64,000 bases of DNA, taken from NCBI GenBank assembly GCA_947095535.1, contig OX352773.1, forward strand, positions 992,001-1,056,000, in the 5' to 3' direction. Below are positions 10,000 to 21,469 of the stretch, piece by piece. Under the pieces are notes generated by a model. It worked only from the letters and a program-made list of their open reading frames with translations. It did no database searches and was not told the origin of the DNA. A program made the position numbers and the translations under genes. Every line of letters begins with the position of its first letter. The stretch's first letter is position 1. The stretch comes from Poecilobothrus nobilitatus (Eukaryota; Arthropoda; Insecta; Diptera; Dolichopodidae).

Positions 10000-11284
10000 C
10001 ATATCGAAATCACAATAACAGGAATAATATATGAAAATTAGATTAGAAATTTCTAAATCTATAATATAATATACAAGATTTTGGCGAGACCTTGCCAACA
10101 TGCAAAAAAAATGTAAACTAAACTGGCAATGATGATATTTCTGTATATTTATTTAAGTTTTGTGTTTAGATTTGTGTCTCTGATAGTAAAATTTTAATAA
10201 TTTAAAAATAATTTAATAATTTAAAATTTTATTAAAGACCATTAATAATATTGTTAGCCATGGAAAAAAATAAGATTTTTTAGCTTCATCAGATCAGATA
10301 TACCGATCGGGCAGCAACCAATAGCGATTGAAGAATTTCGAGTAGAAAATTCCGCAGCAAAAACAGCTGTTTTTCATTGGCATAAACATTTTTTTAAAAA
10401 CTAAAGAAAAATAGAGAGTAAAATTTTAAAAAATATTAAAATTATTTCGATTATTGGGATTGTTTTAAATGTAACAAAAAAAAAATGTCGTATCGGTTGG
10501 TGGGTGAATTCAAATTTCATAGCAAATGAAGATCGAAACAAGATGATTTCTTCGTAAAAATATTATATGGAAATAAAAGAAAAGGATGAAGAACATTTTT
10601 TGAAACTAACAAGAATGAATGTGTCTTCATTTAATTTACTTTTTTTTTCTTATTACTTCCTAGATTAATTTTTCTTCAAATGATATATTAAAAATTATTT
10701 TTGAATTTTAGTGTCACAATATTGATTTCGCCGCTAGAAATTGTAAAATATAAATTTTTCAGCCAGGCAAAAAATTCACCGGCATTTTTTGTCGATTTTT
10801 ATTGTGCACTTTATACATGCATTTCAAACAATTTTCGACATATCGCTACGAACTTTTACCCTTAATGTGTTTTTAGCTTGGACGATTTTTTCTCAATGAT
10901 TAAAAAACTGTCAAAAATTACCGCCATGAAAAAACGGCTAAAAAAAATTAATAAGCTGTACCTAGCTTTTTTTATTTTATGTGTTTAGATTTGTTTTATG
11001 ATTTTTTTCTATTACATCAAGTAAATGATACCAAATTTTTAGGAAGTTTATTTACGGAGTCAGTATGATAACGTAAATATTTTTGTATCTATAGAAATTG
11101 TGCAATTGCACATGGGATTTTATAAGGGGGAATAAAAAATTCTAAAAATTAAAAAATATTTTTGGATGGAATATTGAATTATTGAAATTTTCTATAATAT
11201 TCAGGTTTGTATTAACATTTTCGGACACACAAAGGTATAGTTAAGTTAAGACAAAATTTACTGAATGTATAATTTAATTACATA
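10000..11284. other. AT-rich stretch without a recognisable gene
   Basis: This lies between the 5' end of the LINE and the P-like relic. I see no coding region. Text such as 10255-10400 is less AT-rich but has no open frame of note. The element boundary at the LINE 5' side is uncertain by several tens of bases. Confidence 0.5.
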
Positions 11285-12250
11285 TTTATATTAAGACTAT
11301 AGATATGTATGTAATTCTTTCTATAGATTGCAGAATTCTTAAAAGTATTTTTTGATATTGAATATAACATAGTTAGTCATATTAAAAAACAGAAATTAAA
11401 AATTTTAAAAATTAAGAAGGTACTTTTTAAAACAAAAAATTTTATGGGGTTAAACAACTTACCACATCTTTAAAAAAAAAAAAAAAATTAAAAAGAAACA
11501 ACTACCTACATGCACAACTTATTTTAATGCATGATATTTATAACAACGCTTTTACATTTACAAGCCGGAACATTCAACGAAAACTTTGAAAAAGCTATTT
11601 GTGTACAAAATAAATTGAGTGTTCCGAACCGGCTTGTAAGATATTTAGGCGTTGTTCATAATATATTTTAAAATTTTGTATGAATATTTTTTTTGTAACT
11701 GATGTATGAATATATGTACACACATATGTATACAGATATTCCTCTCCAACACTTTTAAATTTTATTTTTAGAATATAATATGTAGAATACAGGTAATTTC
11801 TCTCGTAACACTTTTAGAAATTATTAAAAAAAATTTGAGAATTTTGTTCGATATTGGTATTACAATACGGGCAATTACTTGTGACCAAGCTTTAGCCAAA
11901 GTTTTTTCGTTTCGTTGTTTTAATTATAACAATAAAACATTTTTTGCATATTCGATTTTCCCCATCTAATTAAATCTCTTAGAAATACATTAATGGATTG
12001 CGATTTAAAAACCTCAGATGGTATTAAAAGCTTTAAAGTTCTCATAGAATTATGGGAAGTTCAAATAAATTGAAAAACTAAGATAAACTTTCTGATTGTC
12101 TCAGCAGTGGATCATTATATTCTGATAATAAATATAGATCTGCTATTAAACTAAATAGCTTTAAACTTAAAATATTTTAAACATTAAAGCAAATATTTCA
12201 TTGATTAAAAAGAATAAAGTATATTTTTTAGAGAGAATGAAAATAACTTT
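11285..12250 (+). pseudogene. P-superfamily transposase relic, plus-strand copy
   Basis: From about 11845 the plus strand reads ITIRAITCDQALAKVFSF, then FCIFDFPHLIKSLRNTLMD and DLKTSDGIKSFKVLIELW. Later it reads SDNKYRSAIKLNS in a broken frame. The CDQ and FDFPHLIKS...TSDG blocks are characteristic of P-element/THAP9-type transposases, the CDQ Asp being a catalytic residue of the RNase H fold. The flanking 11285-11840 matches the minus-strand copy at 24490-24060 in inverted orientation, so both are copies of one element. It is a fragment: no THAP domain or C-terminus is seen. Confidence 0.8.
11543..11668. repeat. Short palindromic element (ACAAGCCGGAACA...TGTTCCGAACCGGCTTGT)
   Basis: The two halves are imperfect inverted repeats. 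The left half runs AACAACGCTTTTACATTTAC then AAGCCGGAACATTCAA. The right half is TTGAGTGTTCCGAACCGGCT followed by TGTAAGATATTTAGGCGTTG. The spacer is about 45 nt. The same structure sits in the inverted copy at about 24060-24215. It could be a small MITE carried by, or a subterminal hairpin of, the P-like element. Confidence 0.65.
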
Positions 12251-12713
12251 AAATTTATATAATTATACACATTTTTTCATATTTTATACTTTTACAATAA
12301 TAATTCTTGTACCTATGGTTAGGTTATGAAAACAACTAAAATTGATAAAATATTGAGGTAGAATCGAGGTTTTTCTTTTTTTTAAGAAGTCGAAAAACCC
12401 CAGTTATATGAAGAAATATATACAGATGCAGGTACAATGTATATCGATTGACATACAATATACAAACAAAGAAAAAGAACAACTAAAAATAAACTAAAAT
12501 ACGATTAAGTTGATTTTATGAAATTAAAAAAACTGTCTAACTTTTTTCTCCCACTCTAAATACACTATGTGTATACTAGTATATACTCTATGTATATACA
12601 TACTTGTTACTTTATGGCATTACCAGAGGCAATTACATAGATGTAGTTTCGATGACTTTACCCGCAGAGATGGCGTTTGCTGTATGAAAACCAATTAAAA
12701 ATAATTTTTTGTC
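12251..12713. other. AT-rich stretch without a recognisable gene
   Basis: Nothing coding is visible. Some TATACATA simple repeats occur near 12570-12605. Confidence 0.5.
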
Positions 12714-12957
12714 GTTTGTACATTCTGTTTGGTATAATAATTTTGGTATAAACATTTTTGCCTAGTTTTTAAATATTTCTTGCAACTTACACAGTCACAC
12801 AAATTAACGCAAGCAAAACTACAGTACCAGTACGTTTGTACATTATATTTGGTACAATAATTGTTATAAACATTTTTGCCTAGTTTTTAAATATTTCTTG
12901 CAACTAACACAGTCACACAAATTAACGCAAGCAAAACTACAGTACAAGTACGATACA
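12714..12957 (+). repeat. Tandem duplication of a 120-bp unit
   Basis: The unit starting GTTTGTACATTCTGTTTGGT (12714) is repeated from 12834 with the same order of blocks: CATTTTTGCCTAGTTTTTAA, CAGTCACACAAATTAACGCA, AGCAAAACTACAGTAC. A few substitutions and a small gap separate the copies, so the duplication is fairly recent. Confidence 0.85.
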
Positions 12958-13935
12958 AACTATTGTATGTATTTATTTATACATGCACTATACCTGTATA
13001 CCACTATACAGAGATACAGTATTCAGAATATTAAAGCTCAGAAACTATTTTTTCACAAAATATGTACATATTTTACTTATCTTCTTTACATGCATTTTAA
13101 TATAGTCGAAAGAAAATGTTGTTAATAAGGTAAGAAATTTTTGTTAGGTACCCACTTAAAAGTTTTTTAAATTTTAATTGTGAAAAAAAAGAGATTAATT
13201 TGGAAAAATTTAGTACATAAGGTTGCCATATAAAATTTAATATACCTAAACTTGTTTTAAACAATATAACAACATTTTTTTTATTCAATAACAATATTTA
13301 TAGGCGATGAATTAATCGCAAAAATATCATACATATCGTAGGTCTGAAAGAGTAAAATTCGTTATTTAAACCGAATCAAATTTTTTATTTGAAAAAATAT
13401 GTAAAAGGGAAATTTTGAACATAATTGACAAGGATCTTTTAGTTTTTTAAATAATTTAAATATGCAATAACCAGCAAAGTATCTAGAATAGCATTCTGAA
13501 ATATTCTCTAAGGTGGAGTACTGAGTATCTTCCAATTTAATTTGCTCTTTATCGTGAGTGCTAGGATTGTTACTAGTTTGCTGATTTTCATCATTATTTA
13601 TATTATCACTATTTTCAATATTTCGCTTAGAAAAAGTTCTCAAATGGATCTTGGTTCAATCTTCGAACATTGAGTTTCTCAACTTTAAGATTTCTAAATA
13701 ATTCTTTCGACAAGTCCATTATTGTCGTTATTATTTTAACCATACCTTGAAAGCAATAAATTTTTTTTGCTTTTCACAGTAGGAGAAATCGCAGAAATGT
13801 AAAGTTTCATTTCATTTAAGAATGTGAAATCTTTAAAGGAAATAGGAGGGCGTCCACTGAGTACATCGAACAATCGATCAATTTTTCTTATAAATATTGC
13901 TGTGTTAATTGCGATTTGATTTTTATTGTTACTAA

Positions 13936-14514
13936 CAGGGCTGTAAACCCACAAAAAATCGGGTTCAGGTTCGGGTTCGAACTCGAAAATTTTAGTGGGT
14001 TCGGTCCGGGTTCGGGTTCAAATTTTTTAATCAACATAACAAGTGCAGCAATATTGATTGCAAATCAAAATCTGTTAATTTTACTTATGTATTATTTTTT
14101 GCTTTATTTTATTTGCAAGTGCATAGTAGGCATAGAAATTAGAAGTAGAGAAAAAAATTCTTGAAGAAACATGAAAAAAACAAAAACAAATTGTGTTTAC
14201 TTCTTTCTATTTGGAATGGAATATGTAAAAAGCAATACACATTTGGATATACAAGTAGAATATTATCTCTCTAAATAATTTTTGTAGTTGTATTTACTTA
14301 CTCACATATATTTCTAGTAGGTATATTACTAGGTACGTACATATTTAAATTGCTAAGCTTAATACGTGTGCTTACACAGTACGCAAATATATGACTATGT
14401 AAGTAATTTACTATTGTTTTATATTTTTTTTATTCTCAGTTTTAAATAAAAAAACATTGTTGAATTTGATTGCGAATGTTTTGGGTTCGTGTTCGGGTAC
14501 GGTTTGCAGCTCTG
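13936..14514. mobile_element. hAT-like MITE nested in the P-like transposase
   Basis: The ends are CAGGGCTGTAAACC (13936-13949) and GGTTTGCAGCTCTG (14501-14514), which are inverted repeats matching at 12 of 14 positions. They are flanked by GTTACTAA (13928-13935) and GGTACTAA (14515-14522), an 8-bp target duplication with one difference. Eight-bp duplications and CAGGG termini are typical of hAT elements. The subterminal zones carry GGTTCGGGTTCG runs. No transposase is encoded. It splits the P-like transposase between its core and C-terminal blocks, so it is the younger insertion. Confidence 0.88.
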
Positions 14515-15047
14515 GGTACTAAATAAAATTTTTTAAATTAAAACTTCAATCCCACAAGCAACGCTTCTGAAAAAAACTTGAGTTGCGAATTTGACTGTCA
14601 TTTTTTGAAAACTATTGGGATTTACGTGGGCTTCAGAAAGTCTGGGACACAAACGTGTAATATTTACTGAATCATTTGCATACAACATTCTAAGAATAGT
14701 CCAACTTATTATACCATCAGATGTGTTTAAATCATAGGCTAATAATCTGTTTCTAAATGATTTGATCAAATGAGGCACATCAGAAGTTAAATAAATAAGT
14801 TTTTGTTTGTATATAAAACTCGAAGTTTGGCTTAGAGTTGAATATAATTTGGAATTTATAGTGCTCTGATCGCAAGTAATTGCTTTTACAGTTAGCCCTA
14901 AATTCTCGCAAACATCAATGCTTTTAAAAATATTTTCTTTAAAAATAACATTTGGACAAGCGACACATATAATATAAAATAAGGGTATCTTGAATTTACC
15001 TAAAATGCTTCGAACTATAAATACACAAACATGTTTTGCAGAAACAT

Positions 15048-15300
15048 TACGGCCCTGATTTCGATAGTCATTTTATAAAAATGAAAATGAAAAATTTCAT
15101 TTTAATAATGTTTTACGATTTCGATAGTCGAGCAAAATGAAATGGAATTTAAAATTAAAATGATTTATATTTTTTTTTAAACGGCAATACTTTCTATTTT
15201 GAGGTTTTGACTACACAAAAGAAAAGCTATAAATAAAAAATTAAGATTTAAAACACGTAGTTCCCAATACTGTAATAGAAAAAAAGCAACAAATTAAAAA
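15048..15300. mobile_element. Probable small insertion within the P-like transposase
   Basis: Between the blocks ending at 15294 and resuming near 15047, about 250 bp of non-coding text intervenes. It contains two copies of GATTTCGATAGTC (15057 and 15117) and AAAATGAAA runs. Because transposase homology is collinear on both sides, this is likely an insertion. I could not define clean terminal repeats or a target duplication. Confidence 0.45.
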
Positions 15301-16337
15301 AGTGCCGAAAAGTGGTTCCCTAGTTTTTCGGTTCTGTTTTTTGGGGCGGGCTTAAAAGTTGGTTGTATAGATTTAATTGGCATCCATTTATATAAAGAAG
15401 TTTTATGTGGTACATTCAATTTCAAATTTTCCCTCAAAAAGTTATAAGTCGCGGCACTTTTGAAAAACAGCCCTTGAGCTAACCACTTTTCAGTTTCATT
15501 GTATTTTCTAGAATTGTTTAGAATTAGTAGCGCAAAGTTTTTGCAATTATCATTCATATTAGATTCATTTATGTTTTTTTCTAATTTACATTTATAATTC
15601 TTTTGCGAAGTACTTAACTTATTAAATTTATTTGATTTTAATTTAAGTGCTGTGCGAGATTTTATTTTTAATTGCTTATAAGCAATTACTAATTTTTTCT
15701 CAAGTGAATTTATACGTTGCTGAAGTTCATAATTTTCTTTCTGATAGTATTGAACAAAAAAATTATGTTGCAACAAAAACAACGTGGACAACAAATTTTA
15801 TAAACAGAACTATAATTTTCGGAATTTATAGATTCATATGTGATTCATTTAGTTGTTCTATTGTAAAATCAGAATTATCATAAATTTCTGATTTTTTTTT
15901 GTAAAATTTTGAAGCATTATTTTTATATTAAATTGCCAGAGTGAAGAACTATTGCTATTATTTTCTGTATTATTAACATCAATAATGGGTGTATTTACAG
16001 TATTTAAATGTACTGTATTGAATATAGGAACAGCACTTTTTTTAAATCGTACCTATTTTTGTTTTGGAAAATTAAAATTAGTTCTAAAAACTTATCTGAC
16101 TTCATAAAAAATATAGTAACCTACATAATAACACATTAAAATAAAATATAATAAAAGAAAATGCTACCTACATATATGCTTATTCTATATTAGTAACAAC
16201 TAAATAAGTACAAAATACATTCATTACCTTTTGAAATTTTTGATTTTATTTGGAAATTCGAAATTTTCTTTCTTGATTATAAGTTTTCGAGATTTACAAT
16301 CTTCAATGCAACAACAAATTGCCCACTTTTTATGCAT

Positions 16338-16779
16338 TATATCAGATAGAATTACAATAATATAAATTAAAAAACACAAAATTATTTAATAATTTTAAAT
16401 TTATATAAAATTTAACGAGATTTAACAAATTTAAGTTTTTTTTTTACATTATCATACCACATACCACCTGACACCACACTTGACTATCAATCAGTTCAAT
16501 TTATGTAGATGCAGTAAATAGAACACATACACATGTATAATAAATTGCAAACATACATTAGATTAGCATTCGTACATATATATTCATACATTTTCATCCA
16601 TAGAAATATAATTTACACATATTATCTATATCTCTTGTTCGTATGTTATCTAGTTATACCATTCTCATTCTCAGTTTATACCAATTTCTTTTCTCAGCTT
16701 ATACCATTCCCGTTCTCAGTTTATGCCAGTTAAAAACTGAGAATGGCAAAATAAAAAGTGCCTAAAATTTTGTATGGAA
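16338..16779. other. AT-rich stretch, no gene seen
   Basis: It contains a small repeat of CTCAGTTTATACCA / CTCAGCTTATACCA (16672-16730) and simple repeats. The outer end and TIR of the P-like element should fall here but were not recognised. Confidence 0.45.
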
Positions 16780-17065
16780 AACTACATCCATGTAATTGTC
16801 TCTTGTATTACTTTAAAAATATTTGAACAGGCTCTCAAGTTACAAGTGTTTAAAAATAGTGAATTTTGGGTTTTTGGGTTCTTAAAGCTCCTTAACGGAC
16901 GGCGACACAAAAATATTTTCTGAAATGACTCATACTTTTCTAAATATCTAACTCTTTTTAAAATTTTAAGTTTCCCACTTAATAAACAGCTTAGAAAATG
17001 GAAAGGATCAAAAATTATGCAAAATGAAATTCGCATATTCGCAAAAATTATGAATTTCGCATAAC
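16780..17065 (+). repeat. Fragment of dispersed repeat family 2
   Basis: Segments such as CAAGTTACAAGTGTTTAAAA and GCATAACGGTAAATT correspond in order to parts of the 35798-37851 element (AGTTACAGGTGTCTAAAAAT; CACATAACGGTAAATT). The fragment is diverged and has no ends. Confidence 0.55.
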
Positions 17066-17114
17066 GGTAAATTAAAATGCAATATGGCAGAAGTATATGT
17101 TTATTTTACATATA

Positions 17115-17720
17115 CACTAGAGCCTCGAGTTGCGTCGTTTCAACTTGCGTCGCTAAAAATTTAACACCATATTTTGAATTGCGTCGTATTTTGGACGCAA
17201 CTCGAAATTTGTCTACTTGAAATAAAATCGACGATTATGACAAAATTGAGACAAAAAATTCATCTTCTTCTTGTCTTCATTTGTATACATATACCAAAAC
17301 ACATACACATACATACATATTATGTATCACAAAAATATAGAAAAAGGGAATTCCCTGATTAAGAAAGAATAGATAAATTTAAAAAATAAAAGAATTTTGT
17401 GATGAAATTTTTTCATTTGTTCAACATTCTTTTATTTGTTTGTTCAACATTCAGAATTTGTTCAACATTCTATTTATTTGCGCATATACATATGAACATA
17501 CATATGTACATATAACGAATGTGTTGGTTTAATAAATCAATACATATATACATATGTATATTTGTATGTATGTATATCAAAATTATTTATTTTATATTGT
17601 TTTTATTTAAAATAGCTTTGAATTCGAAAGTATTAAAAAAATAAATTTCGAGTTGCGTCGTTTTCAAGATGCGTCGCATTTCTCTGGAACGCATTATCGC
17701 CGCAACTTAGGGCTCTGGCA
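17115..17720. mobile_element. TA-flanked MITE (TIR CACTAGAGCC / GGCTCTGGCA)
   Basis: The left end reads CACTAGAGCCTCGAGTTGCG and the right end, reverse-complemented, TGCCAGAGCCCTAAGTTGCG. They are flanked by TA at 17113-17114 and 17721-17722. Further inward TTGCGTCG and GATGCGTCGC repeats occur on both sides. The TA duplication and TIR style fit a pogo/Tigger- or mariner-derived non-autonomous element. The 606-bp interior holds only AT-rich DNA, repeated TTCAACATTC words and a TACATATG simple repeat. Confidence 0.8.
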
Positions 17721-17790
17721 TATAAAGCTTACAAAAACAGATTTCGTTTGGTGTTTTCAAATTATATATACATCCATACATATGTTATAG

Positions 17791-18000
17791 AACTTGTGTT
17801 AGTTATAACAATTTAAATATAGGGATTTTTCGAAATTTTGGGGGCTGTAGCTCCATAACGGTTGCAAAAAAAAGTTGCTCCAAAAAATTTATTTTTTTGC
17901 GATGTCTAGAGTTATTTTGCAATGTCAATTTTTTGCGATGACCGTAGTTAAAAATTTTTAGAGAGAAACTAATAGGCACATTTTTTAAATTTTCTTAGAA
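17791..18000 (+). repeat. Joined fragments of dispersed repeat families 1 and 2
   Basis: The first part (TTATAACAATTTAAATATAG, then GCTGTAGCTCCATAACGG) matches family 1 as seen at 27241-27300. The end (GAAACTAATAGGCACATTTT...GAAAATGTCC) matches the right end of family 2 at 37787-37832. The junction supports a shared or recombined origin of the two families. Confidence 0.6.
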
Positions 18001-19242
18001 AATGTCCAAATTTATTGGATTTAAACAATTATATAAATTTCCTGTTGGAGTAACTAAAACTAGAAAAACTTTTATTGAGTATGTAAATGTAATAGGTACT
18101 GTATTACAAATAATTTCCACGTGATTTCTGTTGAAATAAAAGATTCTTTGTTCACGAAATCTTAATGCATGTACAAGGTTTTCCAATTTGAGTGATATGA
18201 TTTCTTTTCAAAAAAAAAAAACACTAATTGTTAAGAAAATTTAAATGGTAATAAATTGTTGTGCTATTCCATAACCTACATTAATTTTTAGAAGACCTGG
18301 ACATCGAAATACTTAAATGTGTTTGTGCAAATTGTAAATGTATTGTGAGAAAAAGCTTCCAAAAATGACATTTCATAAAGATTTTTTTGTTCTTTTCTGT
18401 TTTTGTTTTTGTTTAAGAAAAATGCCGATTTTTAACAATTTTCTTTTCGAGTTTTCGATATGAAATATTTACCCAAACATGCCAAATTGTATATTAAAAT
18501 AAAATTTGGAAATTTTTCTTTAACATACCAAAATTTCAGCTTTCAACTCGAAATTTTTAACATATTTTCAACAAAATAAAATTTTTAGTTTTTCTCTAGC
18601 ATTTCATATCATCGCCATTTAATACTCTCAAAAAATTATGAGAGTACACAATTATAATTAATTAGTGAACATAACCTAATAATTTAAAAGCTTTCTAATA
18701 AATTGTACTGCAAATTTGGAAAATATATTTTAGTTCAAACTAAGTTTTTATATTTTTAATTATATTAAAAAATTATAAAATTTATATAAAAATAAAGTTT
18801 GAAAGTTTTATCTTTATGTCAATAAAAAAATTAACTTTCAAATCATATTTTTCAGCAATATTTTAAAGAAAAGAAAAAAAGAAGTACCAAATTCTGGTTA
18901 AGCAATTTTCGTTTTTTTCTTACAGTCTATAAAAAAAAAAATTATTGTAAATAGAATATTCATGTACTTACATGAAATATAATAATCTTTTTATGAATAA
19001 AATTTTACATTGCAATTCTATTTGAAAAGTATTAGAAAAAAATTAGGTAATATTTTATTTTAAATAACTCTAAATTTTAGTAATATTTTATTTTATGTAG
19101 TCATATTTTTGTAGAGTTAAATTTTTGAATTGAATTATTATTTTTAAAAGATTTTATTGTATGAATACCTATTTAAAAAATTAATTCAATGATTTAATGC
19201 CTAATATTGCCTTTTTTAATAATTTCCTTAAATAAAGTGGGT

Positions 19243-19722
19243 GGGTGGGTTCGGTTGTTGGGTGTAAATCCAATTATAATAATAGCACGATATCTATAGC
19301 TACTTTTAAATTTCTGGATAAAGAGCCTCTGAGAAGCTTAAAAGAGCTTTGCACAAAGATCAGACTGGCAACCAACACCTTATAGTTCCATATGTAAATT
19401 GCATTTTTCAGAATTGTGTTTTAAATTAAATAATGATAAAAGTCCGCGTTTAATACCAGATGCAGTTCCAAGTATATTCACCAATTACTTGGTAAATTTA
19501 ATAGAAACGAATGATAAAAACTTACGCGATGATAATATAATTTTAAATTTCTCTAATTTAGTTTTAAATGTTAGTAAAAAAATAAATTTAAAATACTGGA
19601 AATTATATAAAGGCCAAAATAATATTATTTTATATATTTTAATAGAAAATAATTACTTTAAATGTGATTTTAAATTTATAATAATAATTAATAACGATCT
19701 AAGTTACCTATTTGATAGGTAA
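19243..19722 (+). pseudogene. THAP-domain N-terminal fragment of a P-like transposase
   Basis: The frame from 19243 gives VVGCKSNYNNSTISIATFKF (the CxxxC-type start and the F-x-F/P region of a THAP finger). After a frame change and stops, CKLHFSELCF (19393-19422) supplies the C..HF part, followed by PRLIPDAVPSIFTNYLVNL (the AVPxIF motif that closes THAP domains) and an open frame to 19722. THAP domains are C2CH zinc fingers that bind the transposon ends. The matching pseudogene at 33393-33797 confirms the reading. Confidence 0.78.
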
Positions 19723-20652
19723 TACAGAAATAAAACAATTTCAAAATATTGAACGATATTGAAAAACGCAAAAAATTAAATAGTATTATTGACTAAATTA
19801 ACTTTTTTGATATGAATCTATATATAGTTGTATATATAGTACCTATATATAGTTGGGATACAATCGTCATATCATTTTTCATTTTTGCCCACTCAAGATC
19901 TATTATTGTTTTTTACTTTTTTTAATATTGTTTTGTTGTAAATTAATTACTTTATTTTGTTTTATTAAATTTTATTTTAAATATATCATATTATTTAGTT
20001 AAAAAATTATTTATATATTATTTGTATGTATTAATATATTTTTTTTTATTATTTTAGTTTAAGGCCTAGTCTTCAGGCGATACCACTTTAAAAATAATCG
20101 CCATATCCCCTACCTCAAAGGAAAAGGCGATATTATTAATTTATTTTATTATAGTAATAAAAATTTTAAATAAGTTAACATAAATTAACTTATTGTAAAA
20201 ATAATTAAATAGTTTAATTTTTGCACTTAATTTTATATGCATTCTAAAAAATTTACAATATTTATTAAAGCAAATCAATATTGCAATAAAAATTAGTTTT
20301 CAATATTTTTTTTTGCTCAGTAATGTACCAAATTAATGCTCTTTTAAAGTTTTTAAGAAGCTTTTTTTTGTTGAAAAGTAGTTGGAAGACATTTTTTAAA
20401 ATGCATATTTATGAATGAAAATTTAAAATTTTTAAAAATTTCTTTTTACTGAAAAACGTAAAATAGATGGAACTTTAATGCTCCCTTAGGACGAAATTAA
20501 AAAAAATCTGTAGTTTTTGTGTTATTTCCAGATTTCTAGGAGGACTACTATTTTTTTCCATAAGACTACGTGTATTTTTTTTGAAAAAAAGGACTACTAT
20601 TTAGCTTTCCTCTCTCAATGTCCAGGCCTTCTAAAAATTAATGTAGGTTATG

Positions 20653-20885
20653 GCTATTCACATCTATATACATATGTTTTTGTTTTATACCTATATACCT
20701 ATGTAGATTTTTAAAATAATTTATATATGTATAAATAATTTAAAATAAAAGCTAAAATGTTTGTTTATATTATTTTTAACAGCATTTTAGCTTTTATTTT
20801 AAATTATTTATACATATATAAATTATTTTAAAAATCTACATATATAGGTATAAAACAAAAACATATGTATATAGATGTGAATAGC
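20653..20885. repeat. Near-perfect long hairpin (103-bp stem)
   Basis: The left arm (20653-20759, GCTATTCACATCTATATACA...AAAAGCTAAAATG) and right arm (20783-20885) are exact reverse complements except for a 4-bp insertion (CCTA) in the left arm. The loop is 23 nt. Compared with the intact left terminus of the same element, 20654-20879 is an insertion, and the outermost arm bases pair with the host AATAGC. If transcribed it would form a long double-stranded RNA hairpin. Confidence 0.92.
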
Positions 20886-20939
20886 ACAACAATTTATTAC
20901 CATTGGACTGGATAAATTTTTTTGAAGAATTCCAAAATA

Positions 20940-21295
20940 TGCCACAATCATGGCAAATTTCTTCTAATTTATATAAAAATAAAGGTTTACGAAATGAAGG
21001 GCGTAAAAGCTTAGGTTTTCAAAAGAGTTTCGTTCCGCTAAAAATCTCAAAGTAGTATGAAGTCTAACCTCTGCAGAAATCGCATCGCGCATCAAAGTAT
21101 TTTGCTTTTCGATTAATAGTTTCTCTTTTCGTAAAAGATTTTGAAAATTTCCTTCTCCCATTCTTAAATAATTCCAATAATCATTTGGTTCTTTTCCACT
21201 AATTTCCTTTAAGAGTTCTTGATTTGAATATTTATTTTTATTGAGTAACCACTTTTTCACCCATTTCTGTTTTTTTTTATTTCTTTTCTTTTATT
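20940..21295 (-). pseudogene. PIF/Harbinger transposase, N-terminal fragment
   Basis: The minus strand reads QKWVKKWLLNKNKYSNQELL, EPNDYWNYLRMGEGNFQNLL, and KQNTLMRDAISAEVRLHTTL followed by RFLAERNSFENLS. This matches the conserved N-terminal region of Harbinger transposases and HARBI1-like proteins (W...R..G....L..EL, FRM...F..LL, T.MR.aIs.e.RL..TLRFLA.g). The catalytic DDE part is missing. The fragment directly abuts the THAP element at 20904. Confidence 0.85.
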
Positions 21296-21469
21296 AATTT
21301 CTGTAATTACCATCAAAGCGATACATTTATCTGCCATATGTATGTTTTACTTTGAAATATAAAAATACTGAAGTTTCTAAACTTGTTTAAGTAAAAGGTT
21401 GCTAGTGTATTGTGAACACATAAACAAGTTTATGCACATGTTTTTAAACAAGTTTTTTAGAGTATGGAC

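Larger units (their letters stand above)
13345..16337 (-). pseudogene. P-element-like (THAP) transposase relic, nearly whole length
   Basis: The minus strand shows the following. A THAP-like N-terminus lies at 16337-16228 (MHKKWAICCCIEDCKSRKL, FEFPNKIKNFKR, then a donor-like GTAATG). An AVPIFN motif follows near 16040, then a coiled coil (KENYELQQRINSLEKKL) and SRKYNETEKWLAQGLFFKSA, TYNFLRENLKLNVPHKTSLY at 15790-15294. Next comes an RNase H-like core at 15050-14533 (VRSILGKFKIPLFYIICVAC, LTVKAITCDQSTINS, VPHLIKSFRNRLLAYDL, NTSDGIISWTILRML, HVNPNSFQKMTVKFATQVFF). After the MITE at 13936-14514 it resumes with AINTAIFIRKIDRLFDVLSG, then VRRLNQDPFENFSKRN near 13640 and ECYSRYFAGYCIFKLFKKL to about 13400. 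This is the block order of P-superfamily transposases, which bind TIRs through the THAP finger. Stops, two insertions and a missing part of the THAP domain make it inactive. Confidence 0.88.
18244..20904 (+). mobile_element. P-superfamily (THAP) element with 60-bp terminal inverted repeats
   Basis: The left terminus (18244-18303, AATGGTAATAAATTGTTGTG...TAGAAGACCTGGACAT) is repeated inverted at the right end (20618-20653 plus 20880-20904). The right copy is split by a 226-bp insertion at 20654-20879. A THAP-domain pseudogene lies inside (19243-19722). The leader (18440-18610) and tail (20320-20615) match the second element at 32686-34207. No clear target duplication was found. The core transposase domain is absent, so this is a deleted, non-autonomous copy. 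Confidence 0.8.

Noticed and set aside
13940..14040. Telomere-like GGGTTCGGGTTCG repeats
   Set aside because: The runs are subterminal repeats of the hAT-like MITE and occur inverted at its other end; insect telomeric TTAGG is not present.
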